In this document: in pieces, positions 48,914-60,365 of the stretch
Numbering within the stretch: position 1 is the first letter of the stretch
How the letters are laid out: each line of letters begins with the position of its first letter
DNA from: Ancylostoma caninum
Lineage: Eukaryota; Nematoda; Chromadorea; Rhabditida; Ancylostomatidae
Length of the DNA stretch: 64,000 nucleotides
Direction: 5' to 3'
NCBI GenBank assembly: GCA_037903475.1
Contig: JBAJFG010000536.1
Location: 62,001 to 126,000 of the forward strand
Made by a program: the position numbers and the translations under genes
The notes under the pieces: model-generated
Seen by the model: the letters and a program-made list of their open reading frames with translations, nothing else
What the model was told of the DNA's origin: nothing
Databases searched by the model: none

Positions 48914-49440
48914 AGTCAATTAACATCAGAGTAGAAAGAGCTGGCTGAGGGTGCAGCATGTTTTTACGACACGGCAGTACTTGATCAGTTGATAATAGCC
49001 ACTGCTTAGAAGTTCACTTTTATTTGCAACCTTAACTTTTCAGCTCCGCTTTGCTAGCTTCCTAGCAAGGAAACTCGTTCGCTACAATTTCGAATTTGGC
49101 CTTCAAAATAGGGGTTTTTAACCGTCTTTTCACATTTCAAGCACATTGTTGGAATGATCGTATAGGACCAGCCTTTGAACACTTTCTACTGGTACAAACA
49201 GCAACCGGTTGGGCTCCGTACAATTCTCTATTGGTCATTTTGGAGCGATGCCCGTTTTTCAGAATCAGTGAGTCGAGCTGGACTAGATTCTGTCAGCACC
49301 TCAGGATCGAAAAGAGGGGATACACGACCTTTGAAGCCCCTTTTAAAATGTTCTTTGTGTACCCATGTAACTAGCATGTTGAAGAGGTTCAGAAACTGAT
49401 GCTACCTTAAACATAAAAACGAAGAGGGACACTGCCTTTG
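48914..49440. mobile_element. MITE copy related to 53.7 kb (diverged)
   Basis: Shares GGCTGAGGGTGCAGCATG, CACGGCAGTACTTG, TAGCCACTGCTTAGAAGTTC, CTTCCTAGCAAGGAAACTCG and a terminal GACACTGCCTTT with the reference copy. Rearranged in the middle. Confidence 0.55.
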
Positions 49441-49555
49441 AGTTCGCGCACTCCCCTTCTGACTTTCAGAGCCTCTCAGCTATAAAGTTCAACACCACCA
49501 ACAAAAATGAGCACGACGGAGCAACTCAGACACCAGAACTCTCCGCGTGCTGTCT

Positions 49556-49796
49556 TCAACTCGTTGAATACCCTACCACATCCTGCTTCAAATGTGCTTC
49601 TGGTAGCGTTTTTTTCCCCTTTCCACCTCTTTCTCCGCTTCCTCCCTAAACAAGTACTCATGCTTCACTTCAATACACATGACTGAGAACTTGATACCTC
49701 TTCTCCTCCATCGTCAGGACGTGGAGATGATGGTCTTGCTCCAATAACCAGAGCAAATGTGATGCCCACCACAAGCAACAACTGATGAGTTTCCAT
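49556..49796 (-). CDS. Small secreted peptide, two exons
   Basis: The best candidate for an intact host gene. Exon 1 (49,698-49,796) encodes 33 residues starting METHQLLLVVGITFALVIGA. That is a textbook signal peptide with a hydrophobic core and a small-residue end (likely cut after GA), followed by RPSSPRPDDGGEE. A 52-bp intron (49,646-49,697) runs GTATCA...TTGTTTAG, in phase 0. Exon 2 (49,556-49,645) adds GGSGERGGKGKK, then TLPEAHLKQDVVGYSTS and a stop. The 62-residue product would be secreted; the mature part is hydrophilic, about 42 residues, and has no cysteines. Dibasic KK could be a processing site, so a neuropeptide-like or secreted effector role is conceivable, but no family is recognised. 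A TATATAAA box lies on the same strand at 49,824-49,831. If the intron is retained, the frame ends after 43 residues with CVLK. Confidence 0.55.
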
Positions 49797-49823
49797 TGAG
49801 TAGGGTGTATGCAGCGTTTTGAC

Positions 49824-49831
49824 TTTATATA
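49824..49831 (-). promoter_or_regulatory. TATA box of the secreted-peptide gene
   Basis: TATATAAA on the minus strand, about 28-35 bases upstream of the proposed ATG. That implies a very short 5' leader, which is common in nematodes. Confidence 0.5.
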
Positions 49832-52800
49832 CCTCTCTACCGTTGATAACTGGTACATAAATGAAATAATCGGCTCATTTGGACTTCCCACCCCATCAAA
49901 CGGTAAGTTCTCATTCTCAGAAAAAGTATCGCACACATGCGTAGGGCTACTGCAGTGCACCCGGAGGGCTTGGTCAGGAGACCCGGTCTGTTACAGACCG
50001 CAAGATCCGATTTAGTGCTCCGCAAGTCTCGGCACCCTCCTCCGCATGTCCCGAAATGGGGGTTTCTGAACAAAACTCATCACCCCTACTACCGCTCGAG
50101 GACTTCGAACTGACCTACCGATCATTTGCAATTGCTCTTCGATTGCTTCACAATCCGCTGTTTTACCTCTGCTCCATCCGTGCCCACAGATGAGGGACTA
50201 CTCGAGGCATCCATTAATGTTTTTATCACAGTGCATTCCCGAAAGAAGGGAATTTCACAGAGCTCTATCTGCACCAATCACATCGAAACGTTGAATACAT
50301 AACTCCTAAGGGCCTGTGGAGATTTTGGCACCCTTTCCGCCAAGAACTATGGACTGCTTCGCCCTTCACACCAATTTCATTGATTGTTGCCTAATTTTGT
50401 CCTGAAATCGCTGATGGCATGTCTATTGTTGTTCGATACGACATGTTTATTTTGATTGTTACGCTGAACACGAATATATCTACAATTTCGTATGAAATTA
50501 TTGGTTAAATCATTCATTTTATCGACTTTCACGTTTTTGATCGGGGGATAGTAAATACATGCCCAGTGAGGTTTTCTAATGCGCTGATCACAAATATGAC
50601 GAAAATTTTGCAGCAAAATATCGGCTCATCGACTGTTTATTGATTTTTTCATTCAAACTAATTTCCAACTCTCATTAGGGGTGGGTCAGTGAGAAAATGT
50701 GCATTATGTGCATGAAACGTCCACCCAATTTCAAATAGTATGATCCCATGCAATGTAATGTTTCGTGAAACTCATGGAAATCTACCTTGAAAAATCGCAG
50801 GGACGAACAACTCCATGCTGATTTCGTGAGCTTCGCCACCTTTCGCTATAGCTCTAGTCTTGAAGACTAAACAACAGTATCACTACGGATATTCCCTCAG
50901 TGGTGCGTACTTGCGGCAAGTTTGGATTTTTACGTTAATATAGAGAAAATCTTTCTGATTGCAAAAGTGAGTAGTTTTCGATGTTGTAGAAAAGTATTAG
51001 AAAGCTTCAGCTCTCGAATTCCTCGTGCGACACTCGTTTCCTGGCCAGGCTACGGTTCACATCTGTAATCTGGTCAGGCACAGCCCGTAGCCTGGTCTGG
51101 AAAAAACGAGGCCAGCAGTCCGTATAGACAACATCTGAGGTTTGAGTCAGTTCTGGTGTTGACCAGTAATTTCTCCGAGCAACATAAAGAACTGCTGATT
51201 CAGCCGTGGCCGCTTAAGAAACAGGGTCACCCTTTTTGAGGCCTGTCATGTATACCACTGTCCACGCCAGTTCACACTGATTTTCTCACCATAAAAATCT
51301 CGAAAGCGATTTCTAAGGTAAGACTCCGTTGCTATTAGGGCACACACAGAGTTAGAACCGCTATATTCTGTGTCAGGAACATCAGGAACCAAAATGGATG
51401 CTTTTGTGAGTCCGCTCAAATTGTAAAAGAGACACTTTAGAGAATTAAACAATGAATGCCGTTTTCAGAGTGAATATGACAATGAGAAGCTCAATAAACA
51501 TTATCCTTCTCATATAAATCATGGTAGCGCAACAAATTTTCTAGAGCGCAGGCGTAGGGGGGATAGCACGTGATCGCATGCGCTTGCCGTGAGACTCAGT
51601 TATAGACTGTGCCTCGCGAGGATGCGAAGCTGATGGGGCATTCGGCCGATGTTTCGTCATAGGTGCATAGACGTAGTGGAAGTCGGCTGCATTCGGGATT
51701 TCGCGGCGGGACCAGCGGCTAGCAGTCTCGAACCCTCCAGGCGAGACAGCGTTTACAACGATTTGACGATGCATAGCAGCAATGTACGGAGCAGAGTAGC
51801 TCTGCTGGACTTTTATTGTTAGCACCATTCAGTTTCTGAACACTAAAGGTTAACCGTTTCGAAAAGACGGTGAATGCCGTGGAGGCCATAGCGAAGGTTG
51901 CTCTCGGTTTCCTCACTTGCTCCTTGCATCATATGGTGGGGATCGTACAGTCTGAGATTTTGTCTGTTTTTGATAAGTGCAACACAATCAAATATACAAG
52001 ATGAACGAACGGAGAATGCATCCTTATAAGCTGCGAGACATTTTCTGAAACCAGCTGTGCAATTGATCAAACTTTACCTAACTTTCTTCCATTACTTTGG
52101 AGCTTTACAAAGAGTGCGGAGTGCACTGATGACGAGGCTCCGTATGTAATTTTGAAAAACATCAGGATAGGCGTACACTATCGAAGAAAAGTCCGCGGTT
52201 GTCCAATAGTGGGAAAGCGGCAGGACACGAGTCCATCGATGGAGATTGGGTCCGCAGGGGGCCCATTAGTCTGGTCATAAGAGAAATTTTCAGAGTGACT
52301 ATGACTATAAAAAGCGTATTATACCTTGTTATAGGAGAAGTATGGAGCGCAGGGCTACAAGTATTGGAAAAATAGGCAGAACTTACTGCTCTGTGAGATT
52401 AGGCATTGAGGGAGTTCCCGGATTACCCGCCATGTTCCTCCGCACCCATCCAAGGCTTTTATCGGAGTTCGAAGGTATGTCGCACCCCCGACTACATCCT
52501 CCGCAAGGTCCGATGGTTTTTCGGGACTAGATCCCATCCATCGGCTAGCTTCTCCGCATGTCCCGAAGCAGGCGATTACCGCATGACCAATGATCTTCCT
52601 TAATAAATGAGGTCTATCGTCCTCGGCATGTCCTGACATTTTTGTCTGATTGTGAGTTGAGCATTCATGGATGGATAGGGATGAAACTGCGAAATAAGAG
52701 ATAACCAGCCTGAACGATTGGCTACCGAGGGAGGTGCAAGAGGCCAGACTCGCAGATCCAAATGGAACCTATCTGGCCACTCGGCTATTCCGTGACTACT

Positions 52801-53080
52801 AGGATAAGACAACACCAGCAGCAGTGTAGTCAAACATGAAGTATGAAACTAAAATGAAAAATGTGTCTTATTACATTGCCAGACAAGGATTTTAGCAATA
52901 TAGGTTTCATTACAATCTGCGATTCTGGTCATCACTGGGCGCAGGCGTACGTCTTACAAGCAATGTATATAATACTCGCTTCTTACTTATCCTCTACTTG
53001 CAGTCCTACGTACCTCTCATTCTTTCCATCCCCGGTCCTCTGGCTCCTCTTCTCAAAGGAAGGGAAACGGCACATTTGCA
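49832..53080. other. No gene recognised over about 3.2 kb
   Basis: Several short open frames but none with a supported domain, signal peptide or splice pattern. 51,540-51,830 (minus) carries GGTTCGAGACT and a TTTCGCGGCGGGACC block that resembles 34,238-34,255, suggesting a dispersed repeat. 52,200-52,275 is a single unit like the 34.5-kb minisatellite. Confidence 0.35.
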
Positions 53081-53109
53081 GTCACAGTCTTTGTTATATT
53101 TCTAGGTTT

Positions 53110-53165
53110 AAAGCTACCGCCCGGCTCACGCTGGACTCTCAGACTTCTCTTCGTGCTAGCTTCGC
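53110..53165 (-). repeat. Helitron 3' hairpin remnant
   Basis: GCTACCGCCCGGCTCACGCTGGACTCTCAGACTTC followed by GCTAGCTTCGCTCGCG is a partial, mutated copy of the alpha/beta 3' region without the terminal CTGG. Confidence 0.6.
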
Positions 53166-53257
53166 TCGCGTTGCTTTTGTATGACATCTTCCTTACAATT
53201 CGTCTGCCATTCCACATTATTCAGCACTTCTGTCTTCGGTGTTATAGTGCATCGGAG

Positions 53258-53380
53258 TCAGGGGTGTGCGGAATTTTTCGTTTTCCGTCTTACGCTTTCC
53301 GTTTTCCGCCCATTTTCGGCCTTCCGTTTTACGTTTTACGAGTTTTTAGCCCGGAAAACGGAAAATCTCGGAAAATTATG
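53258..53380. repeat. CCGTTTTCC-rich repeat with GGGGTGTGCGGAA end
   Basis: TCAGGGGTGTGCGGAATTTT is followed by repeated CGTTTTCCG/TTTTACG blocks. A related segment at 55,770-55,890 carries the inner blocks and the opposite end ACTTCCGCACATCCCTGA. Probably two complementary halves of one dispersed element. Confidence 0.55.
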
Positions 53381-53681
53381 GGGGGAGACGAGGTATTTGT
53401 TTTCGGGGTATTTCCCTATCCTGAAGAGGGTTCACGTGTTTCGATGCGCAATATATATGAGTTCACAACAATGGCGCCAAAATTGACGTCCAACCACCAT
53501 TTACCGTCGCAATTTCGCTGGTCCTCATCATTGTTCCAAATATGCCACACAAGTGCCCTGCTCTCCTCAGAATTCTCAAAAAAAAACAAGGTTCTACAGA
53601 AATTATTAATTTATGTTAAGATAAGGTAACTTTACTCCACTGCGAGCAACCTTTTAAATCGTAAATAATCTGCATTCAGCA

Positions 53682-54159
53682 TTAAAGGCAGTGTCTCAGC
53701 TCGTGGGCCGCATTTGAGATTCCCATCTCAGTCGAACATACGCGAGCCGCTGAGCATAAAGATGTACTTTAGGTTTCGTAGAAACGTCGAAAACCCCATA
53801 AGTTACGGGTTTCTTTGGCCGAGAATTTCGAAATTCTCGGCCAGTGGACGAGAGGGTTCATTCCGCAGCAAGGGCTTGCTGAGGGTGCGGCATGGTTTTT
53901 CAACACGGAAATGTTTGTTTGTTTGATATAGCTGCTGCTGAGAAGTTCAATTTAATGTGCAATCTCAGCTTCTCAGCTCCGCTTTCGCTGGCTTCCTAGC
54001 AAGGAAACTCGTCCGCTACTGCATCTAATTTTGCCTTAAATGTAGGGGTTTTTGAGGGTGTTTTCGGACATCAAGCACATCATTGGAATCAGCGTCTCGA
54101 GCAGCACCTGAATCTGTGGATATCTCGATACCCAACATGAGGTGAGACACTGCCTTTAA
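53682..54159. mobile_element. TTAA-flanked MITE, reference copy, with 26-bp perfect palindrome
   Basis: Ends TTAAAGGCAGTGTCTCA and TGAGACACTGCCTTTAA are perfect inverted repeats including the TTAA. 478 bp. At 53,817-53,842 the 26-base sequence GGCCGAGAATTTC and its exact inverse GAAATTCTCGGCC form a perfect palindrome, and the copies at 11.9 and 44.9 kb have mutated versions. No coding capacity. Confidence 0.85.
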
Positions 54160-55358
54160 TACACTCTCCAAGTAGGATTTTACCTATACTTATAAGTATT
54201 TGCATAAAAGTGGTTATTAGGCCGTTGTTTGTACTGGGTAGATACCGCGCTCCAGTGTAAATGTAAGATGGGGATACCTTTAAATTACGCTGCGTACGCA
54301 GCAGTTAATTTCTGATTTGCGCTGCTTGCCTGAGTATCTGTTGGGGGCAACGCTGAGGACGCTATAGCACTTCACCATCATAAAGGCAATTTATACCAGC
54401 TGCGTGCATCAGTTGCGCAGCAGTCGCACGCATCCATTTGAGAGGGATTCTCCATGAAGACCGGTCAACACGGCATGTGCATCCTCAATGAAGAGAACGC
54501 GCGGCCGCCGCGATGCCGTAAACGCGTGCGTCTGAGCTGCGACTGCTATGCGACTGGGCCCTATTCTTCATCATATAGTCGCACGCGCGTCAGTCGCACG
54601 CATCCAGTGTAAATTGCCCTATATTGGCACGCGGCTGCTCGACTCGACTTCGGTGGGATGCGACGACGACTGCAGGACACAGGACAACTTACAGGTAAGT
54701 CCAATTTTTGAAAAAAAAAGCCCTCCCTCCTTACTGAGGAGTTCCGGGGAGGGCTTTTTCATTCCTTTACTCACTCTATGTCCGTCTAAAGGTAGGAACG
54801 AAACGGACAATTTTCCGTTTTATTTTTTTATCACTTTTTTTATTGATTTTTCATTTATTGATTATCTATCATATAAAAATTTCCATAAAACTGTGACTGC
54901 CGTGGTAAGAGCATCAAGCATTCCTGCGAAGCAACGCATGATGTAGGCTTTCTTCCAAGTTGACAAAAGCATAAGGCTACACCACAATTGCTACTGTTTT
55001 AGTCAGACGATGATCCCCGGCTCCACACTGGCGCCGTTGGCGCTTGATGTTTTGCGTGATATTTAGGGTGCTTGTGTTTCACGTTCCCCACACACTGTTC
55101 TTCTAAACCTTCCTCCCTCGCTAACTCGATCCAACGGGATGCTTCATGAATAACGTGATCCTCCCCAGATTGCAAATGTATTAACTACCGTAGTTACCTT
55201 TTTGTCTGAATTTTTGCAGAATCGGTCTGCTCTAAAGTAAAGCAAAGGCATCCCACTTTTCACACTTCACAGTTTCTCGTCTTAGTAAGTAAGTTCAGTG
55301 AGAAATATGCATTGATTATATAATTCTGCTAATCTCTCGTAACTACTCCGATAACTGT
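54160..55358. other. No gene recognised; hairpin and repeat traces
   Basis: 54,475-54,530 (CATCCTCAATGAAGAGAACG, CGCGGCCGCCGCGA, GCCGTAAACGCG) resembles 44,585-44,640. ACTTACAGGTAAGTCC at 54,689 is a good match to a splice donor, but no exon could be assembled. 54,712-54,759 is a GCCCTCCC/GGGAGGGC hairpin flanked by A and T runs. Confidence 0.35.
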
Positions 55359-55580
55359 GCAAGACAAAAGCAGCCCGAACGTAATGGTTCGGCTAGAAAC
55401 CCTTGCAGCAACGGTTGCCATTTGCTGCCATCCTCCCCTCGATTGCTACCCAATCTGTCGGCCCTTTAGCAGCAATTGCTGAGGGACGGCAGCAATCAAG
55501 GGGAGAATGGCAGCAACTGGCAACCGTTGCTGCTAGGGTTTCCTGCCAAACCATTACGCCATTTGGGCTGCGTTCGTGCT
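55359..55580. mobile_element. Foldback/MITE, CAGCAACGGTTGCC type
   Basis: GTGCAAGACAAAAGCAGCCCGAACGTAATGG and AACCCTTGCAGCAACGGTTG at the left are mirrored by CAACCGTTGCTGCTAGGGTT and CCATTACGCCATTTGGGCTG at the right. The pairing runs through most of the 220 bp. Confidence 0.75.
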
Positions 55581-55764
55581 GCACAGTTATCAGAAACGGT
55601 GAAAGATAGACACTCCTCGATCTTCCTATATTCTAGGCGTTTGAAGTAAGTACCATCAGTAGACTTGAAGTTACCTAATTACTTGAAAGAGTCACCACTT
55701 ATGCTCATCAAGAAGATATTTAGGAAATCTAATGTTGAGGAGGACTTTTGGTCACAAACCTATT

Positions 55765-55890
55765 CTTGGGCAAAATTTTCCGTTTTCCATTTTACGCTCT
55801 CCGTTTTCCGCCCATATTTGGCCTTCCGTTTTCCGTTTTACGTTTTATGGGATTTAAAATTTTACTTCCGCACATCCCTGATCGGAGTCC
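55765..55890. repeat. CCGTTTTCC-rich repeat with CACATCCCTGA end
   Basis: Partner of 53,258-53,380: shared TTACGCTCTCCGTTTTCCGCC and GGCCTTCCGTTTTCCG, but carrying the other terminus. Confidence 0.55.
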
Positions 55891-55980
55891 GATCCGGTCG
55901 TATAACTAGAGATGCGTATCGATCATCGTTATCCGACGATCGATACGTATCGTTCGTTATTCGACCGGACCGGACTCCGA
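55884..55980. repeat. Inverted repeat with CGGAGTCCGATCCGG ends
   Basis: GGAGTCCGATCCGGTCGTATAAC and GTTATTCGACCGGACCGGAC-TCC are inverted. The centre has ATCGATCATCGTTATCCGAC and its inverse. Long near-perfect hairpin of unknown origin. Confidence 0.65.
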
Positions 55981-56194
55981 TGCACTATAAATAAAGCTTT
56001 TCACACGTCATTTTCCAACTTAGTATGCCTTTTCCATAGCTGTGCAACAGTCGGGTGATATTTTCGGCCTTGTTAATAAGCAGACTCACTCTCCTCCCCC
56101 TGTTTGTGAACAGTTCCCTCACTATCGTTTTCACTACGGGACGCCGCCAGTGAACTCATATCTCTGCACTTGCCTCACTACGGGTTGCATGTGC

Positions 56195-56290
56195 AAGTCG
56201 GGCCCAGAAGTGTGATAAGGGTGCGTCGGCACTCAGGAATGGGAGAGACGGGCTCAGCGCTTTGATAAGGATGCGACTGGGGAAAAAAGG
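56195..56290. repeat. Isolated Helitron-type minisatellite remnant
   Basis: About two units with AAGTGTGATAAGGGTGCGTC, GGCACTCAGGAATGGGAGAG and ACGGGCTCAG. No Helitron ends nearby. Confidence 0.55.
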
Positions 56291-56832
56291 GATTAAACTT
56301 CGGGAGATGGGCAGAGTTCAGAACAAGCTTAGCTCGAGCAGAAAAAATTACGAAGTACCCTTTGACCTAGCCTAGAATCTATGAATCCCCATTGTAAACA
56401 AGTTAACACAAGTTCGTGCAAAGGAAATGGGCTTCGTGTTTTCAATGCACATCGACATGTCCACACGAGTTAGCAAGTGTTAACAAGTACACTGGCGGTG
56501 GATCACGTCAACACGTTGGCACCGTCGTATAATTTTCTATTTTTCCAACTAAGATTCGAGAAGGGATGGAGATTTCGTAACCTTTTGGCATTAGTTTGAC
56601 AGATAATAAATCCTGAGTACAACAGCGGCAATAAAATTATTTGATTTTCGGAGGAGTTATTTGAAGAAACTGCGTCGAAATGGTGCTGAAGACCAATTTT
56701 TAGCGTTTTTTTTTCCGCTGTAACTAGATAAACGAGGCAATTTTATTACTCACCGGCTAACCGCTTCAATACTATTGGAAATACTTGATTTTAGAGAAAG
56801 TCCGACAAAAATTCTTTGCACCGGTGCTGAAT

Positions 56833-57335
56833 CCTAAATTTTAGGGTAATTTAGGGTTCAGAGAATTCCTGAGCAATTTCTCCTTTCGAAATCAAATAAT
56901 TCCTATTCCCTCTAGCATTTGGTACTAGAGTCGTACTCGTAATCTTACTACAAAGTTCGAGCAGGATCTGTTCAGTACCAACGGTGCTGTGGGTGCTAGG
57001 TGTTTTTACAGGTGTACCTCCTACCAAATTCAACTAAATCCAATTCTCTTTGAGATCTGAACAGTACGTTGTCATCTGCAACTATTGCCTGTTTCCAGCA
57101 AGACCCGTGCAGATGTGTTTTTTATAAGCGCTGGAAATAGTGCTGTCTGCAGGAGTTTCGCATGATAGCCGCATAAACTCCCGTGAAAATTGATTGATTC
57201 CAATTTCCTCAGAACATTGGAGAAAGAATAGTATGTTCACTCTTGTTACAAAATTTGAACAGGATCCGTACAGCACAAACGATGCCATGGGTACCGCTAG
57301 GTGTTTTTTCAAGTGTAATCTGTAAAAAGTTTCGA
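56833..57335. repeat. Diverged tandem duplication, about 289 bp
   Basis: TTCGAGCAGGATCTGTTCAG, AACGGTGCTGTGGG and GCTAGGTGTTTTTACAGGTG (56,955-57,015) recur as TTTGAACAGGATCCGTACAG, AACGATGCCATGGG and GCTAGGTGTTTTTTCAAGTG (57,245-57,305). Both copies have minus-strand open frames of 60-76 codons, in different frames, so coding is not supported. Confidence 0.6.
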
Positions 57336-57529
57336 TTCTGTTCTTATTTCAGTCAGAAGTAGTAGAACTCATGAATGAAGAATTTCTCTGTTCGATCTCT
57401 CTTCTTTGTTCTTATCCGCAAAGGAGTGCGCTGCTTCCCGACCAAGGTCCAACTCCAACAAAGTCCCGTTTGCTCACCTCATCTTTTAAGAAGTCCCGTT
57501 TGCCTTGAGTCAAGTTCCTGCCGAGGTCT

Positions 57530-57790
57530 GGAGACGGGTTCAACGTTGTGGTAAAGGTATGTCGTCGTACATATTTGTAAAAACGCCGAGAGACTCGCAC
57601 AACGGTGTGATATCGGCGCCTGCATCCGAAAGTGGGCGAACGATAGAGAGAGGTCCAACGGTGTGGTAAGGGTGCGGCTACTCCCGGAAGTGGGAGAGAT
57701 GGGTTCACTGATGTGATAGCGGTGCGCCGGTGCATTGAAGTGGGGAAAGGCGGAAGACGGGTGCGAAGCTGTGAAGATGGTTTACTGGTG
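57530..57790. repeat. Diverged Helitron-type minisatellite
   Basis: Four to five units of 45-58 bp with GGTGTGATA, GGGTGCG and AAGTGGG elements, too diverged to assign to a particular Helitron copy. Confidence 0.6.
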
Positions 57791-58029
57791 TCCGTATTCG
57801 GGAGAGTGTGGGGATATGGTTCCATTGCAGAGTTTGGCGATGGCGCGTGTTAGGCAGTCTGCATTGTTGGACCACCATGGCATGGTATTCTCCGCGGACT
57901 ACAGCACGTTAATTTGTATAAGGTTCCTATGCGTGATATTCTATTTGCATCGCATCAACTCACTCATCTATTCCCATTTCTGACTAAAAGGGTTTTTACA
58001 GTTCTGATGCGCCGCGTCGTGGCCTATGT

Positions 58030-58125
58030 ACTCAGACTAACCCTCGCTGGGCGCGCAGGTAAGGCTCCGGCAAAAGCGAGATCGCCGCGCGCGCCCAGCG
58101 AGTTTGTCGCGCGCGCCCAGCGAGT
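58030..58125. repeat. CTCGCTGGGCGCGC inverted repeat
   Basis: CTCGCTGGGCGCGC at 58,043 is mirrored twice, by GCGCGCCCAGCGAG at 58,087 and 58,110 (the two right-hand copies are direct repeats). Local hairpin. Confidence 0.6.
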
Positions 58126-59234
58126 CACCGCTGTACATTGGATGGCGTCACGCCATGCAACCCCCACAAACACTCACTTACCAGTTCGTACCATAGCTAA
58201 CAATATAGAAAAGGTGGAGGCGAAACAAATTTATTTACAGGCACTGAAAGCATTAATTCATGTCATAATACAGAACAATTCACGTCAAAATATACACAAG
58301 AAAACCGGTTCAAATCCTGCTAGAAAATTACGTGAGATCTCATGAAAATTCTCACTACTTCGATTTACAAAACAACAAAAACTCAATATGACCGGTAAAA
58401 AAATCAACAGATCAACGATGCTGAGCCTAGTAAATCTCATAAAGCTTCACAAATTCACTCAAATGACACAACTACATCGAATTTCCATTAGATCGAAACA
58501 ACAGAACATAAATTTTCAATATACAGTAACAACAGAAAATACTCAACCTCGAAGATGATGGCATAGGCGCACGCTTCTCCTAACTGAAAGTGGCCGCGTT
58601 GTGGGAGGGGGGTCGAAGCTGACTGGAGAGTGCATGACAGAGACAAATGTAGTGATCGTGAGTTGATTCAAAATAGGACCCGATATGCGAGCTCAGCCTT
58701 GTTGGTGACGGCTTGGGAGGAGGCAGAAAAAGGTGGCTTTTCTCCTGGTGAGAGAGGCCGTGTGGAAGAGGCAGCTAGAGACATTGGCGGGTGGAGTGAA
58801 AGGTTCACCTCAGTAGCGCTACAAAAACCCTTTGCTTTTCGCACAGCGCGGATGGACATCATCTTCACGTTTGAGTTGTCAAAAAAAATTCAAATCGACA
58901 TTGCAAAAAGAGTAAAATTAGCCAAGATCCGTGAAAGAACTGAATTCAAAATTGTTATTCTGATCTGAATTTGACTCATAATTGTGTGCGGAAGTGGTTG
59001 CAGACCGGATCACCTCCCACTGTTCGGCAGTCATTTTCAGTTTATCAGCTCGGCCAAAGCCTTTTTCGGGCCTCCCATTTTTCTGAAAAAAAAATGCTGT
59101 GGAATTATGCAAGAATAAAAGTTAGAATCCATTCGAGTGATGTACCACTCACATGCGGTGGATGCAAGTTTCCTTGAAAAAACCGGTAAGCACGGATGTC
59201 GTCTCTGCAAAAATAAGTCTTTGTATCGGCACTA
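58126..59234. other. Unrecognised open frame at 58,630-58,968; otherwise no gene
   Basis: The + strand frame of 112 codons (58,630-58,968) ends in a Lys/Arg/Ile-rich stretch. The minus strand is open over 58,668-58,868 as well. Neither has a signal peptide, domain or splice pattern I can name. Confidence 0.25.
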
Positions 59235-59313
59235 TTCGGCTAGCTCTTCCTCAATAATTTAAAGGTTATTTTCCACCAAAACTTTATGTTTTCCGAAGTG
59301 CTGAACACGAATA
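59235..59313. repeat. Left half of a CTAGTTCTGTCCC-family MITE
   Basis: Shares GGCTAG, TTTCCACC-AAAACTT and GTGCTGAACACGAATA with 13,750-13,830. It is cut at 59,313 by the Helitron that follows. Confidence 0.6.
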
Positions 59314-59810
59314 TCATGACTTATAATAACGGGCTTACTTTGTATGTCACGTGTGTATGTGTGTGTGTTTGTGTGTATGTGTGAAACGAAATTCAGGGAG
59401 TGTGGCCTAGAGTGGTGAGGACCGCTCCGCATTAGCACGAGGGGTGCGCCGGCGTTCAAAAACAGGGACAAGTCTGGGGACGGGTCCCACCATATGATAA
59501 GGGGGCGCCGGCGTCCAGGTGCAAAACAAAGTCGCAAGGTGGGTCCACTTCTGCAGGAGGGCTGCACCAGCACCTTTTCTGGCTATCTCTCTTGCCTACA
59601 TCGCCTAGGTGCACATTTTCCCTTTCGTATCTCTATTCTCTGTCAATTCCGTTAGTGTCTGAATGAACCATCTTCTCCTTTCCGCTTATACACAGCAGTG
59701 TTCCCTTATCATTTGAGTTACCGTAACAACCAGTTAACCGTAAATATCTTCAAGGCAATATTTGCACTAAGTCGGTTACACCAAATTATTCACAGCTTCT
59801 AGGGTTCACC
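59314..59810 (+). mobile_element. Helitron, alpha class (copy 14), 3' end missing
   Basis: 5' TCATGACTTATAATAACGGG at 59,314 preceded by A, a GT-rich run, the GAAACGAAATTCAGGGAG motif and two minisatellite units (59,440-59,520). The CTGAATGAACCATCTTC segment is followed by TTATACACAGCAGTG-TTCCC. No hairpin or CTGG follows. The sequence passes into a mariner remnant near 59,815. Confidence 0.8.
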
Positions 59811-59839
59811 AAAGTATCACATCCCCGATTAAAGTCTGG

Positions 59840-60365
59840 TTAAAGGATATGAGAGTCGGATCCTTCACAACTCCGAGGCCTGCAGTGCCATCTGGATCCC
59901 CCGAGAAGAGCACAGCCTAAACCCGATCTTCACCTCAAGAAGGTCCACCTTCTCCTATTGTGGTATGCTGAAGGAATGTTTTACTACGAGCAGCTTCCAC
60001 AAGGCGGACGGTCACCCCTGCCACATATACAAATCAGCTCGACGAACTAAGAGGAAAAGCGGGCAGAGGTATAATACTTCGGTACACCTCCTCCACGACA
60101 GCGCTCGGACTTACACTCCCATCGACACCCATTACAAACTAGCCAATCCTGACTATGACACATTATCTCTCCCAGCCTAATCTCCTGACCTAGGCTGATC
60201 TGAAAACCCTTTGCACTGTCCTCCTTGTAAGAAAATCGTGGCGAAATTAGATTATGTCAAAACGGATGTTGTCGTGTTCTTCGACTCCCATATCCTGCAT
60301 TTCGAACAGAAGAGAATCAGTATCCTCTTAGAAGGTCTAAAACAACGAACGGGTTTCTAAACGTG
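59840..60365 (+). pseudogene. Mariner transposase remnant, many frameshifts
   Basis: Fragments of the catalytic half, in order across frames on +: WIPREEHSLNP; LHLKKVHLLLWYAEGMFYYEQLPQ; LLHDSARTYTPIDTHYKLANP with the HDNARPH box mutated to HDSARTY; LPA*SPDLG where SPDLAPSD is expected; and YVKTDVVVFFDSHILHF near the C-terminus. No N-terminal half or TIRs found. A different mariner lineage from the 27-kb copy. Confidence 0.82.

Noticed and set aside
51541..51828. RQIVVNAVSPGGFET resembles a short-chain dehydrogenase motif
   Set aside because: No nucleotide-binding motif or catalytic Tyr-x-x-x-Lys around it. The DNA contains a B-box-like GGTTCGAGACT and a block shared with 34.2 kb, so a repeat is more likely.
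54712..54759. Rho-independent-like terminator hairpin (GCCCTCCC/GGGAGGGC with A and T runs)
   Set aside because: Bacterial terminators are not meaningful in this eukaryotic context. Most likely a chance or repeat-derived hairpin.
56851..57312. Two tandem small genes on the minus strand
   Set aside because: The two copies are open in different frames relative to each other, so the shared feature is the DNA duplication and not a protein.
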